A stretch of DNA of 64,000 bases, from NCBI RefSeq assembly GCF_900187425.1, contig NZ_FYDJ01000006.1:1-64000 (forward strand), written 5' to 3'. Shown here one piece after another: positions 47,110 to 56,198 of the stretch. This DNA comes from Pseudomonas sp. Irchel s3h14. Its GTDB lineage: Bacteria; Pseudomonadota; Gammaproteobacteria; Pseudomonadales; Pseudomonadaceae. The notes under the pieces were generated by a model that was not told where the DNA came from, did not search any database, and saw only the letters and a list, made by a program, of their open reading frames with translations. Made by a program: the position numbers and the translations under genes. Numbering within the stretch: position 1 is the stretch's first letter; the number at the start of each line of letters is the position of its first letter.

Positions 47110-47334
47110 CAGTGCCTCCTCTTCGCCCTGCTGCGGGCACACACTCTTTGCACATGACAGTCTAGTCGCTGCTGTGTTTCAGACTATTGACCAAAGGTCG
47201 GCTGTCACCAATCAGTTCGCTCTATCGAATGCCATCATCTGCCGGTTAAGGCTATACCGCTGCCGCGCGGCGTCCTATGATCGACGGCCAAGCCGGAAGC
47301 GCGAATGCCTGGCGTCTAAATCAAGAGAGTGATG

Positions 47335-48006
47335 ATGGTGCGGGTATTTTCTCGAATTCGATCGTTAGTGCTGGTCGTTGGCTGTGTTGCAGGTCTGGCT
47401 GGCTGCGCGGGGAGTGTGGCGCCTGAAATCAAGCGTCTGCCGGAGCGAGTAGAGCTCAGTGGCACCTTCTACCGTGGCGTGGCGAATCAGAGTGGGCCGC
47501 AAGTGCTGGCCAGCATGTTGTCCCAGCAAGGCATTGTGATTACCCCGGGGTTGCTCGAAAAACCGTTGCATTTGCCGGGTGCCGAAGCCCAGTTGCAGCA
47601 GAACATGCAGAACCTCGCTCGCGAGTACGGCATGGTCGTCTATCCCCTCGACAGCAATCTGCCTGCACTGTTGACTCAGGTGGCGGCCGGTTACCCGGTA
47701 ATGGTGCGTTTCACGGAAGGCTCTGCGTTCTGGGCTGAACCGCGTTACGCCATTCTTGCCGGGTACAACCGTCAGAAGCAGACAGTGCTGCTGCGCTCGG
47801 GCATGAATCGTCGGGAGTTGATGGGCTTCGGTTCGTTTGAATCGGCGCTCAAGGATGCCGGTGGCTGGGCCGTGCTGATCCAGAAACCGAATCAACTGCC
47901 GGCCAATGTCGATCAACAACGATGGCTCAAGGCAGCGAGCGACCTTGCCCAGGCAGGTCAGGAGCAGGCGGCCGCCAGGGCGAAGAAAGCGCTGAACGCG
48001 CAATAA
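47335..48006 (+). CDS. C39-peptidase-like lipoprotein lacking catalytic residues
   Basis: The 223-residue protein has a lipoprotein signal peptide with lipobox GLAGC (Cys24). The body follows the C39 cysteine-peptidase layout: FYRGVANQSGPQVLASMLSQQG, where family members have QCGP, and EPRYAILAGYNRQKQ, where they have H-[YF]-x-V-x-x-GY. So the catalytic Cys is Ser and the catalytic His is Arg. It is probably an inactive binding version anchored in the envelope. GTG/ATG starts at 47329, 47332 and 47335 are all possible. A C-terminal Ala-rich helix (DLAQAGQEQAAARAKKALN) resembles a TPR half. Confidence 0.75.
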   Translation: MVRVFSRIRSLVLVVGCVAGLAGCAGSVAPEIKRLPERVELSGTFYRGVANQSGPQVLASMLSQQGIVITPGLLEKPLHLPGAEAQLQQNMQNLAREYGMVVYPLDSNLPALLTQVAAGYPVMVRFTEGSAFWAEPRYAILAGYNRQKQTVLLRSGMNRRELMGFGSFESALKDAGGWAVLIQKPNQLPANVDQQRWLKAASDLAQAGQEQAAARAKKALNAQ

Positions 48007-48100
48007 GTCCGTTCGTCATCTGTCGGGCACCCTTGCACTTTGCCGACCTCTAAAGAAGTAGGGCCCGGATTTCTCCGGGTCAGACTCAAAGGAGGCGCCC

Positions 48101-48307
48101 ATGGCACATTCCACTACCCCCGTCGGCCCGCACTCGTCTGAGCATTCTTCGGGTGATGAGTTGGGCTTCGATCCCGATTCGCCGGACCTCGCCGATCCTC
48201 AGGTCGACCCCATCGGACCTGCCAAGGCGCCCAGGGATGTGAAGCCGGGCGACAATCCCAAGGCTCCCGCGAAGCCTTACGATCCACTCGCCGATCTGAA
48301 ACCCTGA
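48101..48307 (+). CDS. Small Asp/Pro-rich hypothetical protein (68 aa)
   Basis: AAGGAGG lies seven bases before the ATG, a strong site. The protein is polar and unstructured-looking, rich in Asp, Pro and Ser, with repeated DP pairs (FDPDSPDLADPQVDPIGPAKAP). It has no signal peptide. The next gene starts 17 bases later and has a similar composition. Confidence 0.75.
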   Translation: MAHSTTPVGPHSSEHSSGDELGFDPDSPDLADPQVDPIGPAKAPRDVKPGDNPKAPAKPYDPLADLKP

Positions 48308-48324
48308 GCCTGAGTGAGGTGCGT

Positions 48325-48540
48325 ATGTCTACCGATTCGAGTTTCAACGACAAGCGTCCGGACAGCGTTCCAACCACCCCTGAAAAGGACATCGACCCCG
48401 TGATGGATCCGAACGATCCGTTAAGGGATCCCTTGGCGCGTCCGATGGTAGTGCCAACGGAACATCCCCACGGCACGAGAGATCCGAGTGCCGGGGACGG
48501 CATTCCAGATGACGACCAGATGCCGCTGCCCAATGACTGA
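48325..48540 (+). CDS. Small Asp/Pro-rich hypothetical protein (71 aa)
   Basis: GAGG lies six bases before the ATG at 48325. The protein is rich in Asp, Pro and Asn with DP repeats (IDPVMDPNDPLRDPLARP) and probably disordered. It forms a two-gene unit with the upstream protein and ends at a strong terminator. Family not recognised. Confidence 0.75.
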   Translation: MSTDSSFNDKRPDSVPTTPEKDIDPVMDPNDPLRDPLARPMVVPTEHPHGTRDPSAGDGIPDDDQMPLPND

Positions 48541-48550
48541 CGCCGGACGA

Positions 48551-48580
48551 AAAAAGCCCCGAATATTCGGGGCTTTCTTT
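48551..48580. terminator. Bidirectional intrinsic terminator
   Basis: AGCCCCGAATATTCGGGGCT is a perfect stem of eight or more pairs with T on the right and A on the left. It separates the small Asp/Pro-rich gene pair from convergent pbpG. Confidence 0.9.
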
Positions 48581-48594
48581 TATCTGTCGTTTAG

Positions 48595-49533
48595 TTATTT
48601 CGACGCTTCAACCACGCCGCTTTGACGATGCTTGAGGTTCTTGTCGGATTTGTACTGCAAGGCTACAGACGGCACGTTCGTGCCCTTGCCGGTTTCCACC
48701 CAGCTGCGAATGCGACTGGCATCGGCAAAGTGCGTGTACTTGCCAAAGGCGTCGAGGATGACCAGCGCAACCTGGCGATTGCCCATGCTGGTGACCAGCA
48801 CCAGGCAGTGACCGGCCTCGTTGGTGAAGCCGGTTTTCGTCAGTTTGATGTCCCAGTTCGGCTTCCTGACCAGATGGTCGGTATTACGGAAACCCAGGCT
48901 GTAATTGGGTTTACGGAACGAGACGGTTTTTTCCTTGGTCGTGCTCAGCTCAGTCAATAGTGGATACTTGTGCGCGGCGATCAACAGTTTGCTCAGGTCG
49001 CGGGCGGTGGACACGTTGCGAGGGGAGAGACCGGTCGGTTCGACGAAGTGGGTGCTGGTCATGCCCAGTGCCTTGGCTTTGGCATTCATCGCTGCAATGA
49101 ACGCAACATAGCCGCCACGGTAGTGATGGGCAAGGCTCGCGGCAGCGCGGTTTTCCGAGGACATCAGGGCAATCAGCAGCATTTCCCGGCGCGGCAATTC
49201 GCTTTTGAGTTTGACTCGGGAAAACACGCCTTTCATTTCCGGCGTGTCGCTGATGTTGATGGAAAGGTATTCGTCCATGTTCTGATTGGCTTCGACGACG
49301 ATCAGGCCAGCCATCAGTTTGCTGACGGAAGCGATCGGCACTACCACGTCAGGGTTACTGGCATAGATGACTTTGTTGGTCTGCATATCCAGCAGCAATG
49401 CGCTGCCGGACGCGATCTTGAGTTGTGAGGTGTCGCGGGGCGCCGAAGTGGTGTCGGCAGCGTTGACCATTGGCGTGGTGAAAGTCCCTGTAAATGCAAA
49501 AAAAAGGCTCAGGATGGAAAGACGGATTTTCAC
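48595..49533 (-). CDS. pbpG: D-alanyl-D-alanine endopeptidase (PBP7)
   Basis: The 312-residue penicillin-binding protein has a signal peptide (to about residue 26) and the S11-peptidase triad SVSK (Ser69, Lys72), SEN in [14 protein letters not shown] and KTG in [14 protein letters not shown]. It cleaves peptidoglycan crosslinks in the periplasm. I chose the GTG at 49533, which begins the signal peptide; the frame extends to 49647 without such a start. Confidence 0.92.
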   Translation of the reverse strand: MKIRLSILSLFFAFTGTFTTPMVNAADTTSAPRDTSQLKIASGSALLLDMQTNKVIYASNPDVVVPIASVSKLMAGLIVVEANQNMDEYLSINISDTPEMKGVFSRVKLKSELPRREMLLIALMSSENRAAASLAHHYRGGYVAFIAAMNAKAKALGMTSTHFVEPTGLSPRNVSTARDLSKLLIAAHKYPLLTELSTTKEKTVSFRKPNYSLGFRNTDHLVRKPNWDIKLTKTGFTNEAGHCLVLVTSMGNRQVALVILDAFGKYTHFADASRIRSWVETGKGTNVPSVALQYKSDKNLKHRQSGVVEASK

Positions 49534-49708
49534 GCTGGCGAACTCATAAGGGTGGATATGCCGTTTTGTTACGGGCTGTTTCTTAAAAACGACGCATTTT
49601 AGGAGTATGAGCCACGAAAGCGCTAGGCGCCCGTATGGCGAGAGCATTATATGAAAAAAAATTTAATGTTTTTGATGTCTGCCCTTGGTGAGCAGGCGCC
49701 GGATTGAC

Positions 49709-50509
49709 TTACTTTTGATCGTTGCGCCGTGGGTTGGGTTTGCGTTTGGTCAGAGGCACCAGCATTGCGACGTTCTGCTGATAGCGTCGGTATTGCTCCC
49801 CAAACAGACCCACCAGATCTTTCTCTTCAAAATGCACCCCAATCAGGATGTAGAGAGTGTTGAGCAGCGCAAACAGTAGATGTCCGGCTGTCATGTCGGG
49901 TGTCGCCCAGAACACCATCACAAACCCCAAGTACATCGGGTGGCGAACCAGCTTGTAGAGTAAAGGGGTTTTAAAGGCGGGGTTCTCGGGTCTGGCGGGG
50001 TAAAAGGCGTTGAGTGCCTGCTTTATGCCGAACAGTTCGAAATGGCTGATCAGGAACGTCGCGAGCACGACCAGCCCCAGGCCCAGCCAGAATAAAGCCA
50101 TGAGTAATCCGTGGCTCCATACAGACGTTACGCGCCAGATGGACGTTTCCATGGGTTGCCATAGCCAGAACAGCAGCGCGAGCGGCAGGCACGTCGACAA
50201 TACGTAGGTCGCGCGCTCGATGGGGGGCGGGACGAACCGGGTCCACCAGCGCTTGAAGCGTTTTCGCGCCATGCCGCTGTGCTGTACGGCAAACAGCGTA
50301 ATCAGCAAGGTGTCGACGAGGGCAGCCACGGGCCAGTCGAGGCTGGAGCCGGAGTTAATGTCTTTGGGCACTCCGATGCCTGAGAGAAAACCCGTCAGGT
50401 AAAGCGCGGTGAGCAGAAAACACAGGTAACAGAAGAGGCTGTAAAGCAGGCCGGCGAGTTTTCCAGTGAAAACGAAAAAGCGATGTTGAGTCAGGCCGCG
50501 GGGGTTCAT
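49709..50509 (-). CDS. mddA: Methanethiol S-methyltransferase (MddA type), NnrU-like
   Basis: The 266-residue membrane protein has about five hydrophobic helices. LFAVQHSGMARKRFKRWWTRFVPPPIERATYVL and YKLVRHPMYLGFVMVFWATPDMTAGHLLFAL match the isoprenylcysteine-methyltransferase/NnrU fold. They also match the MddA enzyme that methylates methanethiol to dimethyl sulfide in Pseudomonas deceptionensis. The RHPMY motif binds S-adenosylmethionine. It stands alone between pbpG and folD. The substrate call rests on remembered family similarity. Confidence 0.75.
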   Translation of the reverse strand: MNPRGLTQHRFFVFTGKLAGLLYSLFCYLCFLLTALYLTGFLSGIGVPKDINSGSSLDWPVAALVDTLLITLFAVQHSGMARKRFKRWWTRFVPPPIERATYVLSTCLPLALLFWLWQPMETSIWRVTSVWSHGLLMALFWLGLGLVVLATFLISHFELFGIKQALNAFYPARPENPAFKTPLLYKLVRHPMYLGFVMVFWATPDMTAGHLLFALLNTLYILIGVHFEEKDLVGLFGEQYRRYQQNVAMLVPLTKRKPNPRRNDQK

Positions 50510-50661
50510 GGATGATGCCTTTTCAGCGTCGCGCGTACCTCCCGATTCGCGTCTACGGTTTATGGGATGTTTCGATAATCAGTCTAGGACGATTTAAGGT
50601 TTTCGCCGTTGCTCTGTCTGGCAGTCCTTCAGGGGTATTACTTGTTCCATGGCTGAAAACG

Positions 50662-50694
50662 AGAAACCCCACCAGCGGCGGGGTTTCTTGTTTG
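50662..50694 (-). terminator. Intrinsic terminator of folD
   Basis: GAAACCCC and GGGGTTTC pair around a nine-base loop. It lies just after the folD stop on the minus strand, which supplies a short T run (TCGTTTT). Confidence 0.82.
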
Positions 50695-50713
50695 TTCGGC
50701 GTAGCCGGTGGAA

Positions 50714-51568
50714 TCAGCTGTGCAGTGTTTCGGCTGCGTACAGCGTGTTTTCCAGCAGGCAAGCGCGGGTCATCGGGCCAACGCCACCCGGGACTGGAGT
50801 GATCCAGCCGGCGCGGGGCAGGGCGGTGTCGTAGATCACGTCACCGACCAGTTTGCCGTCTTCCTGGCGGTTGATGCCGACGTCGATCACGATCGCGCCT
50901 TCCTTGATCCACTCACCCTTTACCAGGCCCGGCTTGCCGGCGGCGACCACCACCAGATCGGCGCGACCGACGTGGCCTGCCAGATCCTTGGTGAAGCGGT
51001 GGGTGACGGTCACGGTGCAGCCGGCCAGCAGCAATTCCATCGCCATCGGGCGGCCAACAATGTTGGAAGCCCCGACAACCACTGCGTCCATCCCGTAGAG
51101 ATCGACACCGGTGCTTTCCAGCAACGTCATGATGCCTTTAGGCGTGCACGGACGCAGCAGCGGAATACGCTGGGCCAGACGGCCGACGTTATAAGGGTGG
51201 AAACCGTCGACGTCCTTGTCTGGACGAATGCGCTCCAGCAATTTGGAGGCGTCCAGGTGTTCAGGTAGAGGAAGCTGAAGCAGAACGCCATCAATCGCCG
51301 GGTCGTCGTTCAGGCGATCGATCAGATCGGTCAGCGCTTCTTGAGTGGTTTCGGAAGGCAGGTCGTAGGCTTGGGAAATGAAGCCGACCTCTTCACAGTC
51401 TTTACGCTTGTGCGAGACATAAACCTGAGAGGCAGGATCGCTGCCGACCAGGATCACCGCGAGGCCGGGCGTGCGCAGACCTTGCTGGCGACGCTCGTTG
51501 ACGCGTTTGGCGATCTGCTGGCGCAGGCTGGCGGCGATCGATTTGCCGTCGATTAGTTGTGCAGTCAT
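50714..51568 (-). CDS. folD: Methylenetetrahydrofolate dehydrogenase/cyclohydrolase
   Basis: The 284-residue bifunctional enzyme converts methylene-THF to formyl-THF. [14 protein letters not shown] contains the catalytic Tyr and Lys; [13 protein letters not shown] and the NADP motif [18 protein letters not shown] are standard. It starts the conserved block that continues into the tRNA genes and tig on the other strand. Confidence 0.96.
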   Translation of the reverse strand: MTAQLIDGKSIAASLRQQIAKRVNERRQQGLRTPGLAVILVGSDPASQVYVSHKRKDCEEVGFISQAYDLPSETTQEALTDLIDRLNDDPAIDGVLLQLPLPEHLDASKLLERIRPDKDVDGFHPYNVGRLAQRIPLLRPCTPKGIMTLLESTGVDLYGMDAVVVGASNIVGRPMAMELLLAGCTVTVTHRFTKDLAGHVGRADLVVVAAGKPGLVKGEWIKEGAIVIDVGINRQEDGKLVGDVIYDTALPRAGWITPVPGGVGPMTRACLLENTLYAAETLHS

Positions 51569-51699
51569 TGCGCGTGATTAACCATCGAGAGGGGAAAAAA
51601 AGAGAACGCATTCTCGCATGTCATGAGGTGAGGGCAAAGGCGCTTGGTCTGCAAATTCCCCTAACCCCTTTAATTAAATGAATTTTTTTTAAAAAAGAG

Positions 51700-51726
51700 T
51701 TGACGACCTTCAGGGTCACCTATAAC
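51700..51726 (+). promoter_or_regulatory. Candidate promoter of the tRNA cluster
   Basis: TTGACG and TATAAC are separated by 15 bases, shorter than ideal, about 120 bases before the first tRNA. An A/T-rich stretch (51671-51698) just upstream could serve as an UP element. Confidence 0.55.
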
Positions 51727-51847
51727 ATTCGTCGCACTTGTCGGGCACAGCCTAGCACTGGTTAAGAAGGTCGAGCAGAGTTGATGTTTAATTCGGTGAG
51801 ACTGAAAGCACTTAGTTTGTAATCGTCCAAGAATACAGATTAACAAG

Positions 51848-51924
51848 GCGCCCGTAGCTCAGCTGGATAGAGCATCCGCCTTCTAAGCGGATGGTCGCAG
51901 GTTCGAGTCCTGCCGGGTGCGCCA
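51848..51924 (+). tRNA. tRNA-Arg (anticodon TCT)
   Basis: A full cloverleaf of 77 bases with CCA encoded. The acceptor arms are GCGCCCG and CGGGTGC. The anticodon stem ATCCGC/GCGGAT holds loop CTTCTAA. T loop GGTTCGAGTCC is normal. Confidence 0.96.
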
Positions 51925-51964
51925 TTAGGCAGCTTTGGCACAAGTAACGCAACATGGCAATATG

Positions 51965-52040
51965 GTGGGCGTAGCTCAGTTGGTAGAGCACGGGATTGTG
52001 ACTCCCGTTGTCGAGGGTTCGATCCCCTTCGTCCACCCCA
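51965..52040 (+). tRNA. tRNA-His (anticodon GTG)
   Basis: A 76-base cloverleaf with CCA encoded. Acceptor arms are GTGGGCG and CGTCCAC. The anticodon loop is TTGTGAC. A G at 51964 pairs with the discriminator C, as required for the extra G-1 of tRNA-His. Confidence 0.96.
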
Positions 52041-52049
52041 TATTTAGAA

Positions 52050-52083
52050 AGGCGCCAGATTAACAGTCTGGCGCCTTTGCTTT
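52050..52083 (+). terminator. Hairpin between tRNA-His and tRNA-Leu
   Basis: GGCGCCAGA and TCTGGCGCC form a nine-pair stem around TTAACAG, followed by a weak T run. It may be a partial terminator or processing site. Confidence 0.7.
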
Positions 52084-52094
52084 AAAAGCTTGAT

Positions 52095-52179
52095 GCGGAT
52101 GTGGTGGAATTGGTAGACACACTGGATTTAGGTTCCAGCGCCGCAAGGTGTGAGAGTTCGAGTCTCTCCGTCCGCACCA
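52095..52179 (+). tRNA. tRNA-Leu (anticodon TAG)
   Basis: An 85-base class II tRNA with long variable arm and encoded CCA. Acceptor arms are GCGGATG and CGTCCGC. The anticodon loop is ATTTAGG, stem CTGG/CCAG. Confidence 0.96.
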
Positions 52180-52208
52180 TTACAAGTAGCTATTTAATAG
52201 CAGAAAAC

Positions 52209-52246
52209 GGCGCAGCACCTGAAAAGGGCTGCGCCTTTTTTGTTTT
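52209..52246 (+). terminator. Intrinsic terminator of the tRNA cluster
   Basis: GGCGCAGC and GCTGCGCC form an eight-pair stem, followed by TTTTTTGTTTT. Confidence 0.92.
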
Positions 52247-52601
52247 AGAAGTCTGAATTTTCAAAGCGGCCGCAGGTTCTGGGTCGAGAGGGTGGCTCGG
52301 ATCGTCGGATTTATGTTTCTCGATGATGCTGATTCGCCCGTTGGTCCCCTTGTGGGGTCGACTGTCAGGGATGGATTGCCGATGCCTTCTATATATAGAA
52401 GGATTGGTGCAGAGCCCTGGCATGATTGGCTGTATTTGCTAACAGGGCGAGGCACAACCGTTTGTCCCCGCCTATAAATTGCCTGCTGCTTTTTTACCCG
52501 TTTTCAGTAGGGTGACTTCTTGAGTTTGACCCACTAGAATGCATGCCCTTGATTCTGGGGTCGGAAACGGCCGGCTAACGTCTGTGCAACGAGGAATATC
52601 C
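52247..52601. other. Leader region of tig
   Basis: No gene is supported in these 355 bases. CCTTCTATATATAGAAGG at 52385-52402 is a perfect 18-base palindrome. I see no good sigma-70 consensus just before tig. GAGGAATATCC is the tig ribosome binding site. Confidence 0.6.
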
Positions 52602-53912
52602 ATGCAAGTTTCTGTTGAAAATACTTCTGCTCTTGAGCGCCGCATGAGCATCACCGTGCCGGCTGAGCGCATCGAGACTCAGGTCAACAAGCGTCTGCAG
52701 CAGACTGCCCAAAAGGCCAAGATTGCTGGCTTCCGTCCAGGCAAAGTGCCGATGAGTGAAATCAAGCGCCGTTTCGGTGCTGATGCACGTCAGGAAGCTG
52801 TTGGCGACGTGATCCAGTCTTCTTTCTACGAAGCTGTTGTAGAGCAGAAGCTGAACCCGGCTGGCGCTCCTTCGATCGAGCCGAAATCGCTGGAAGCTGG
52901 CAAAGACCTGGAATACGTCGCGATTTTCGAAGTGTTCCCTGAGTTCACCGTTGCCGGTTTCGAAGGTATCGCAGTTGAGCGCCTGAGCGCCGACGTGGCT
53001 GATGCCGATCTGGACAAAATGCTGGAAGTGCTGCGCAAGCAGAACACCCGTTTCGAAGTAGCCGATCGCGCTGCTCAAAACGAAGACCAGTTGAACATCG
53101 ATTTCGTTGGCAAGGTCGACGGTGAAGTGTTCGCTGGCGGTTCCGCCAAAGGTACTCAGCTGGTTCTGGGTTCCGGCCGCATGATCCCTGGTTTTGAAGA
53201 TGGTCTGGTTGGCGCTAAAGCCGGCGAAGAGCGCGTTCTGAACCTGACCTTCCCAGAGGACTATCAGAACCTCGACCTGGCAGGCAAAACCGCTGAGTTC
53301 ACCGTGACCGTGAACACTGTTTCCGAGCCAAAACTGCCAGAACTGACCGAAGAATTCTTCGCTCAATTCGGCATCAAGGAAACTGGTCTGGAAGGCTTCC
53401 GCACCGAAGTTCGCAAGAACATGGAGCGTGAACTGCGTCAGGCGATCAAATCCAAGGTCAAGAATCAGGTAATGGACGGTCTGCTGGCCACCAACCCGAT
53501 CGAAGTGCCTAAGGCTCTGCTGTCCAACGAAGTTGACCGTCTGCGCGTGCAGGCTGTTCAGCAGTTCGGTGGCAACATCAAGCCTGAGCAACTGCCGGCC
53601 GAGCTGTTCGAAGAGCAAGCCAAGCGCCGCGTTGTGCTGGGTCTGATCGTGGCTGAAGTGGTCAAGCAATTCGACCTCAAGCCTGACGAAGCCCGCGTTC
53701 GTGAAATGATTCAGGAAATGGCTTCGGCTTACCAGGAGCCTGAGCAGGTTGTGTCTTGGTACTACAAGAACGACCAGCAACTGAACGAAGTCCGTTCGGT
53801 TGTGCTGGAAGAACAAGTTGTGGATACTGTTCTGCAGAAAGCTAGCGTGACCGACAAATCGGTCTCTTACGAAGAAGCAGTCAAGCCGGTAGAAGCTCCA
53901 CAAGCCGACTGA
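52602..53912 (+). CDS. tig: Trigger factor
   Basis: The 436-residue ribosome-bound chaperone has the N-terminal ribosome-docking region with the GFRPGKVP signature, the FKBP-type prolyl isomerase domain ([33 protein letters not shown]), and the C-terminal chaperone arms. The ATG at 52602 has GAGGA eight bases before it; the upstream start at 52539 lacks such a site. It heads the tig-clpP-clpX-lon block. Confidence 0.97.
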   Translation: MQVSVENTSALERRMSITVPAERIETQVNKRLQQTAQKAKIAGFRPGKVPMSEIKRRFGADARQEAVGDVIQSSFYEAVVEQKLNPAGAPSIEPKSLEAGKDLEYVAIFEVFPEFTVAGFEGIAVERLSADVADADLDKMLEVLRKQNTRFEVADRAAQNEDQLNIDFVGKVDGEVFAGGSAKGTQLVLGSGRMIPGFEDGLVGAKAGEERVLNLTFPEDYQNLDLAGKTAEFTVTVNTVSEPKLPELTEEFFAQFGIKETGLEGFRTEVRKNMERELRQAIKSKVKNQVMDGLLATNPIEVPKALLSNEVDRLRVQAVQQFGGNIKPEQLPAELFEEQAKRRVVLGLIVAEVVKQFDLKPDEARVREMIQEMASAYQEPEQVVSWYYKNDQQLNEVRSVVLEEQVVDTVLQKASVTDKSVSYEEAVKPVEAPQAD

Positions 53913-54005
53913 TCGTTTTTGCGGTAAGAAGTACACACCATAAGCCAGCCTTCGTGCTGGCTTATGCGTATTCAAGACATAACTATTTGGGAGTGACTGC
54001 AGAGC

Positions 54006-54641
54006 ATGTTCCGTAATTCGTATATTCAGCAGAACTCTGATATCCAGGCCGCAGGCGGCCTGGTCCCGATGGTTGTCGAGCAGTCTGCTCGTGGTGAGCG
54101 CGCCTATGACATCTACTCGCGCCTTCTCAAGGAGCGAGTGATCTTTCTGGTTGGTCCGGTAGAGGACTACATGGCCAACCTGATCTGTGCGCAACTGCTG
54201 TTCCTTGAAGCGGAAAACCCGGACAAGGACATCCATCTCTATATCAACTCCCCGGGCGGTTCGGTGACGGCGGGCATGTCGATCTATGACACCATGCAGT
54301 TCATCAAGCCAAACGTGTCGACCACCTGTATCGGTCAAGCGTGCAGCATGGGTGCGTTTCTATTGACGGCCGGTGCTCCTGGCAAGCGTTACTGCCTGCC
54401 GAACTCGCGTGTGATGATTCACCAGCCACTGGGCGGTTTCCAGGGCCAGGCTTCGGATATCGAAATCCATGCCAAGGAAATCCTCTTCATTCGTGAGCGT
54501 CTCAACACGCTGATGGCCAAGCATAGCGGGCACACTCTTGAAGAAATCGAGCGCGATACCAACCGCGATAATTTCATGAGTGCAGAAGCAGCGCGTGAAT
54601 ACGGGTTGATCGATGAAGTGATCAGCCAGCGCCCCGCTTAA
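54006..54641 (+). CDS. clpP: ATP-dependent Clp protease proteolytic subunit
   Basis: The 211-residue serine peptidase has catalytic Ser114 (GQACSMGA), His139 (VMIHQPLGG) and Asp188 ([13 protein letters not shown]) in family spacing. It forms the tetradecameric degradation chamber used with ClpX, the next gene. Confidence 0.97.
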   Translation: MFRNSYIQQNSDIQAAGGLVPMVVEQSARGERAYDIYSRLLKERVIFLVGPVEDYMANLICAQLLFLEAENPDKDIHLYINSPGGSVTAGMSIYDTMQFIKPNVSTTCIGQACSMGAFLLTAGAPGKRYCLPNSRVMIHQPLGGFQGQASDIEIHAKEILFIRERLNTLMAKHSGHTLEEIERDTNRDNFMSAEAAREYGLIDEVISQRPA

Positions 54642-54753
54642 ATTAAGCAGCTCAAAATAAGGTTGGTCGGCGCGTCCGATCACCAGCGGGCTTGAAAAAG
54701 CCTGCAATAGCCTTCATCTTGTGTTGCAAGCCTATCGGATTTGGATCGAACGA

Positions 54754-56037
54754 ATGACTGACACCCGCAACGGCGAGGACAACGGCAAGCTGCTCTATTG
54801 CTCCTTCTGTGGCAAAAGCCAGCATGAAGTGCGCAAATTGATTGCCGGTCCCTCGGTCTTTATCTGCGACGAGTGCGTCGACCTGTGCAATGACATCATC
54901 CGTGAGGAGGTGCAGGAAGCCCAGGCCGAAAGCAGCGCGCATAAATTGCCTTCGCCTAAAGAAATCAGCGGCATCCTTGATCAGTACGTGATTGGTCAGG
55001 AGCGTGCGAAAAAGGTTCTGGCCGTAGCGGTGTACAACCACTACAAGCGCCTGAACCAGCGTGACAAAAAGAATGACGATGTCGAACTCGGCAAGAGCAA
55101 CATCTTGCTGATCGGCCCGACAGGCTCGGGTAAAACCCTGCTTGCCGAAACACTGGCCCGCTTGCTGAACGTTCCGTTCACCATCGCCGACGCAACCACC
55201 CTCACCGAGGCAGGTTACGTGGGTGAAGATGTCGAAAACATCATTCAGAAGCTGCTGCAGAAGTGCGATTACGACGTAGAAAAGGCCCAAATGGGCATTG
55301 TCTACATCGATGAGATCGACAAGATCTCGCGCAAATCTGACAACCCGTCGATCACCCGGGACGTTTCCGGTGAAGGCGTGCAGCAGGCCCTGCTCAAGTT
55401 GATCGAAGGCACGGTCGCTTCCGTTCCGCCACAAGGTGGTCGCAAGCATCCGCAGCAGGAATTCCTTCAGGTCGACACCCGTAACATCCTGTTCATCTGC
55501 GGTGGTGCGTTCTCCGGTCTGGAAAAGGTTATTCAAAACCGTTCCACCAAGGGCGGCATCGGTTTCAACGCGGAAGTGCGCAGCAAGGAAGAAGGCAAGA
55601 AAGTCGGTGAGTCCCTGCGTGAAGTCGAGCCTGACGATCTGGTCAAGTTCGGTCTGATTCCGGAATTCGTCGGTCGTCTGCCGGTACTTGCCACGCTGGA
55701 CGAGCTTGATGAGGCTGCGCTGATGCAGATTCTCACCGAGCCGAAAAATGCTCTGACCAAACAGTATGCCAAGCTGTTCGAGATGGAAGGTGTAGACCTG
55801 GAATTCCGGGCCGACGCTCTGAAATCGGTCGCCAAACGTGCCCTGGAACGCAAAACCGGTGCCCGTGGACTGCGTTCGATTCTCGAAGGTGTATTGCTCG
55901 ACACTATGTATGAAATCCCCTCGCAGTCCGAGGTGAGTAAAGTAGTGATCGACGAAAGCGTTATAGAAGGCAAGTCCAAGCCACTGTATATCTACGAAAA
56001 CAGTGAGCCGGCTGCCAAGGCAGCGCCAGACGCCTAA
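54754..56037 (+). CDS. clpX: ATP-dependent Clp protease ATP-binding subunit ClpX
   Basis: The 427-residue AAA+ unfoldase has an N-terminal zinc finger (Cys16, Cys19, Cys38, Cys41), Walker A GPTGSGKT (121-128) and Walker B IVYIDEID. The ATG at 54754 starts the zinc-finger domain; an earlier in-frame start at 54721 is unlikely. It lies 112 bases after clpP and ends at a terminator. Confidence 0.97.
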   Translation: MTDTRNGEDNGKLLYCSFCGKSQHEVRKLIAGPSVFICDECVDLCNDIIREEVQEAQAESSAHKLPSPKEISGILDQYVIGQERAKKVLAVAVYNHYKRLNQRDKKNDDVELGKSNILLIGPTGSGKTLLAETLARLLNVPFTIADATTLTEAGYVGEDVENIIQKLLQKCDYDVEKAQMGIVYIDEIDKISRKSDNPSITRDVSGEGVQQALLKLIEGTVASVPPQGGRKHPQQEFLQVDTRNILFICGGAFSGLEKVIQNRSTKGGIGFNAEVRSKEEGKKVGESLREVEPDDLVKFGLIPEFVGRLPVLATLDELDEAALMQILTEPKNALTKQYAKLFEMEGVDLEFRADALKSVAKRALERKTGARGLRSILEGVLLDTMYEIPSQSEVSKVVIDESVIEGKSKPLYIYENSEPAAKAAPDA

Positions 56038-56059
56038 GCGTCACGCTGCTGGATTAAAG

Positions 56060-56086
56060 AAGGGGCCTTCGGGCCCCTTTGCTTTT
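56060..56086 (+). terminator. Intrinsic terminator after clpX
   Basis: AAGGGGCC and GGCCCCTT form the stem around TTCG, followed by TGCTTTTT. Confidence 0.9.
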
Positions 56087-56111
56087 TGCGCGTTTTAACA
56101 CCTTCTTTAAG

Positions 56112-56138
56112 CTTGTTTTTTTTGAAGGTAGCCCCCAT
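56112..56138 (+). promoter_or_regulatory. Sigma-32-like heat-shock promoter of lon
   Basis: CTTGTT at 56112-56117 and CCCCAT at 56133-56138 are separated by 15 bases, matching the heat-shock sigma factor form (CTTGAA, 13-17, CCCCAT). It lies after the clpX terminator and 60 bases before lon. Confidence 0.75.
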
Positions 56139-56198
56139 CTTGGTTTCAAGCTCACTTCCATCTGTTTACGGCCTTATGGCCGCCGTAGAGGCGAAATC

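Noticed and set aside
52575-54338. Minus-strand ORF of 587 residues across tig and clpP
   Set aside because: It runs through two well-identified genes with the codon pattern of their antisense strand. It is unrelated to any family I recognise.
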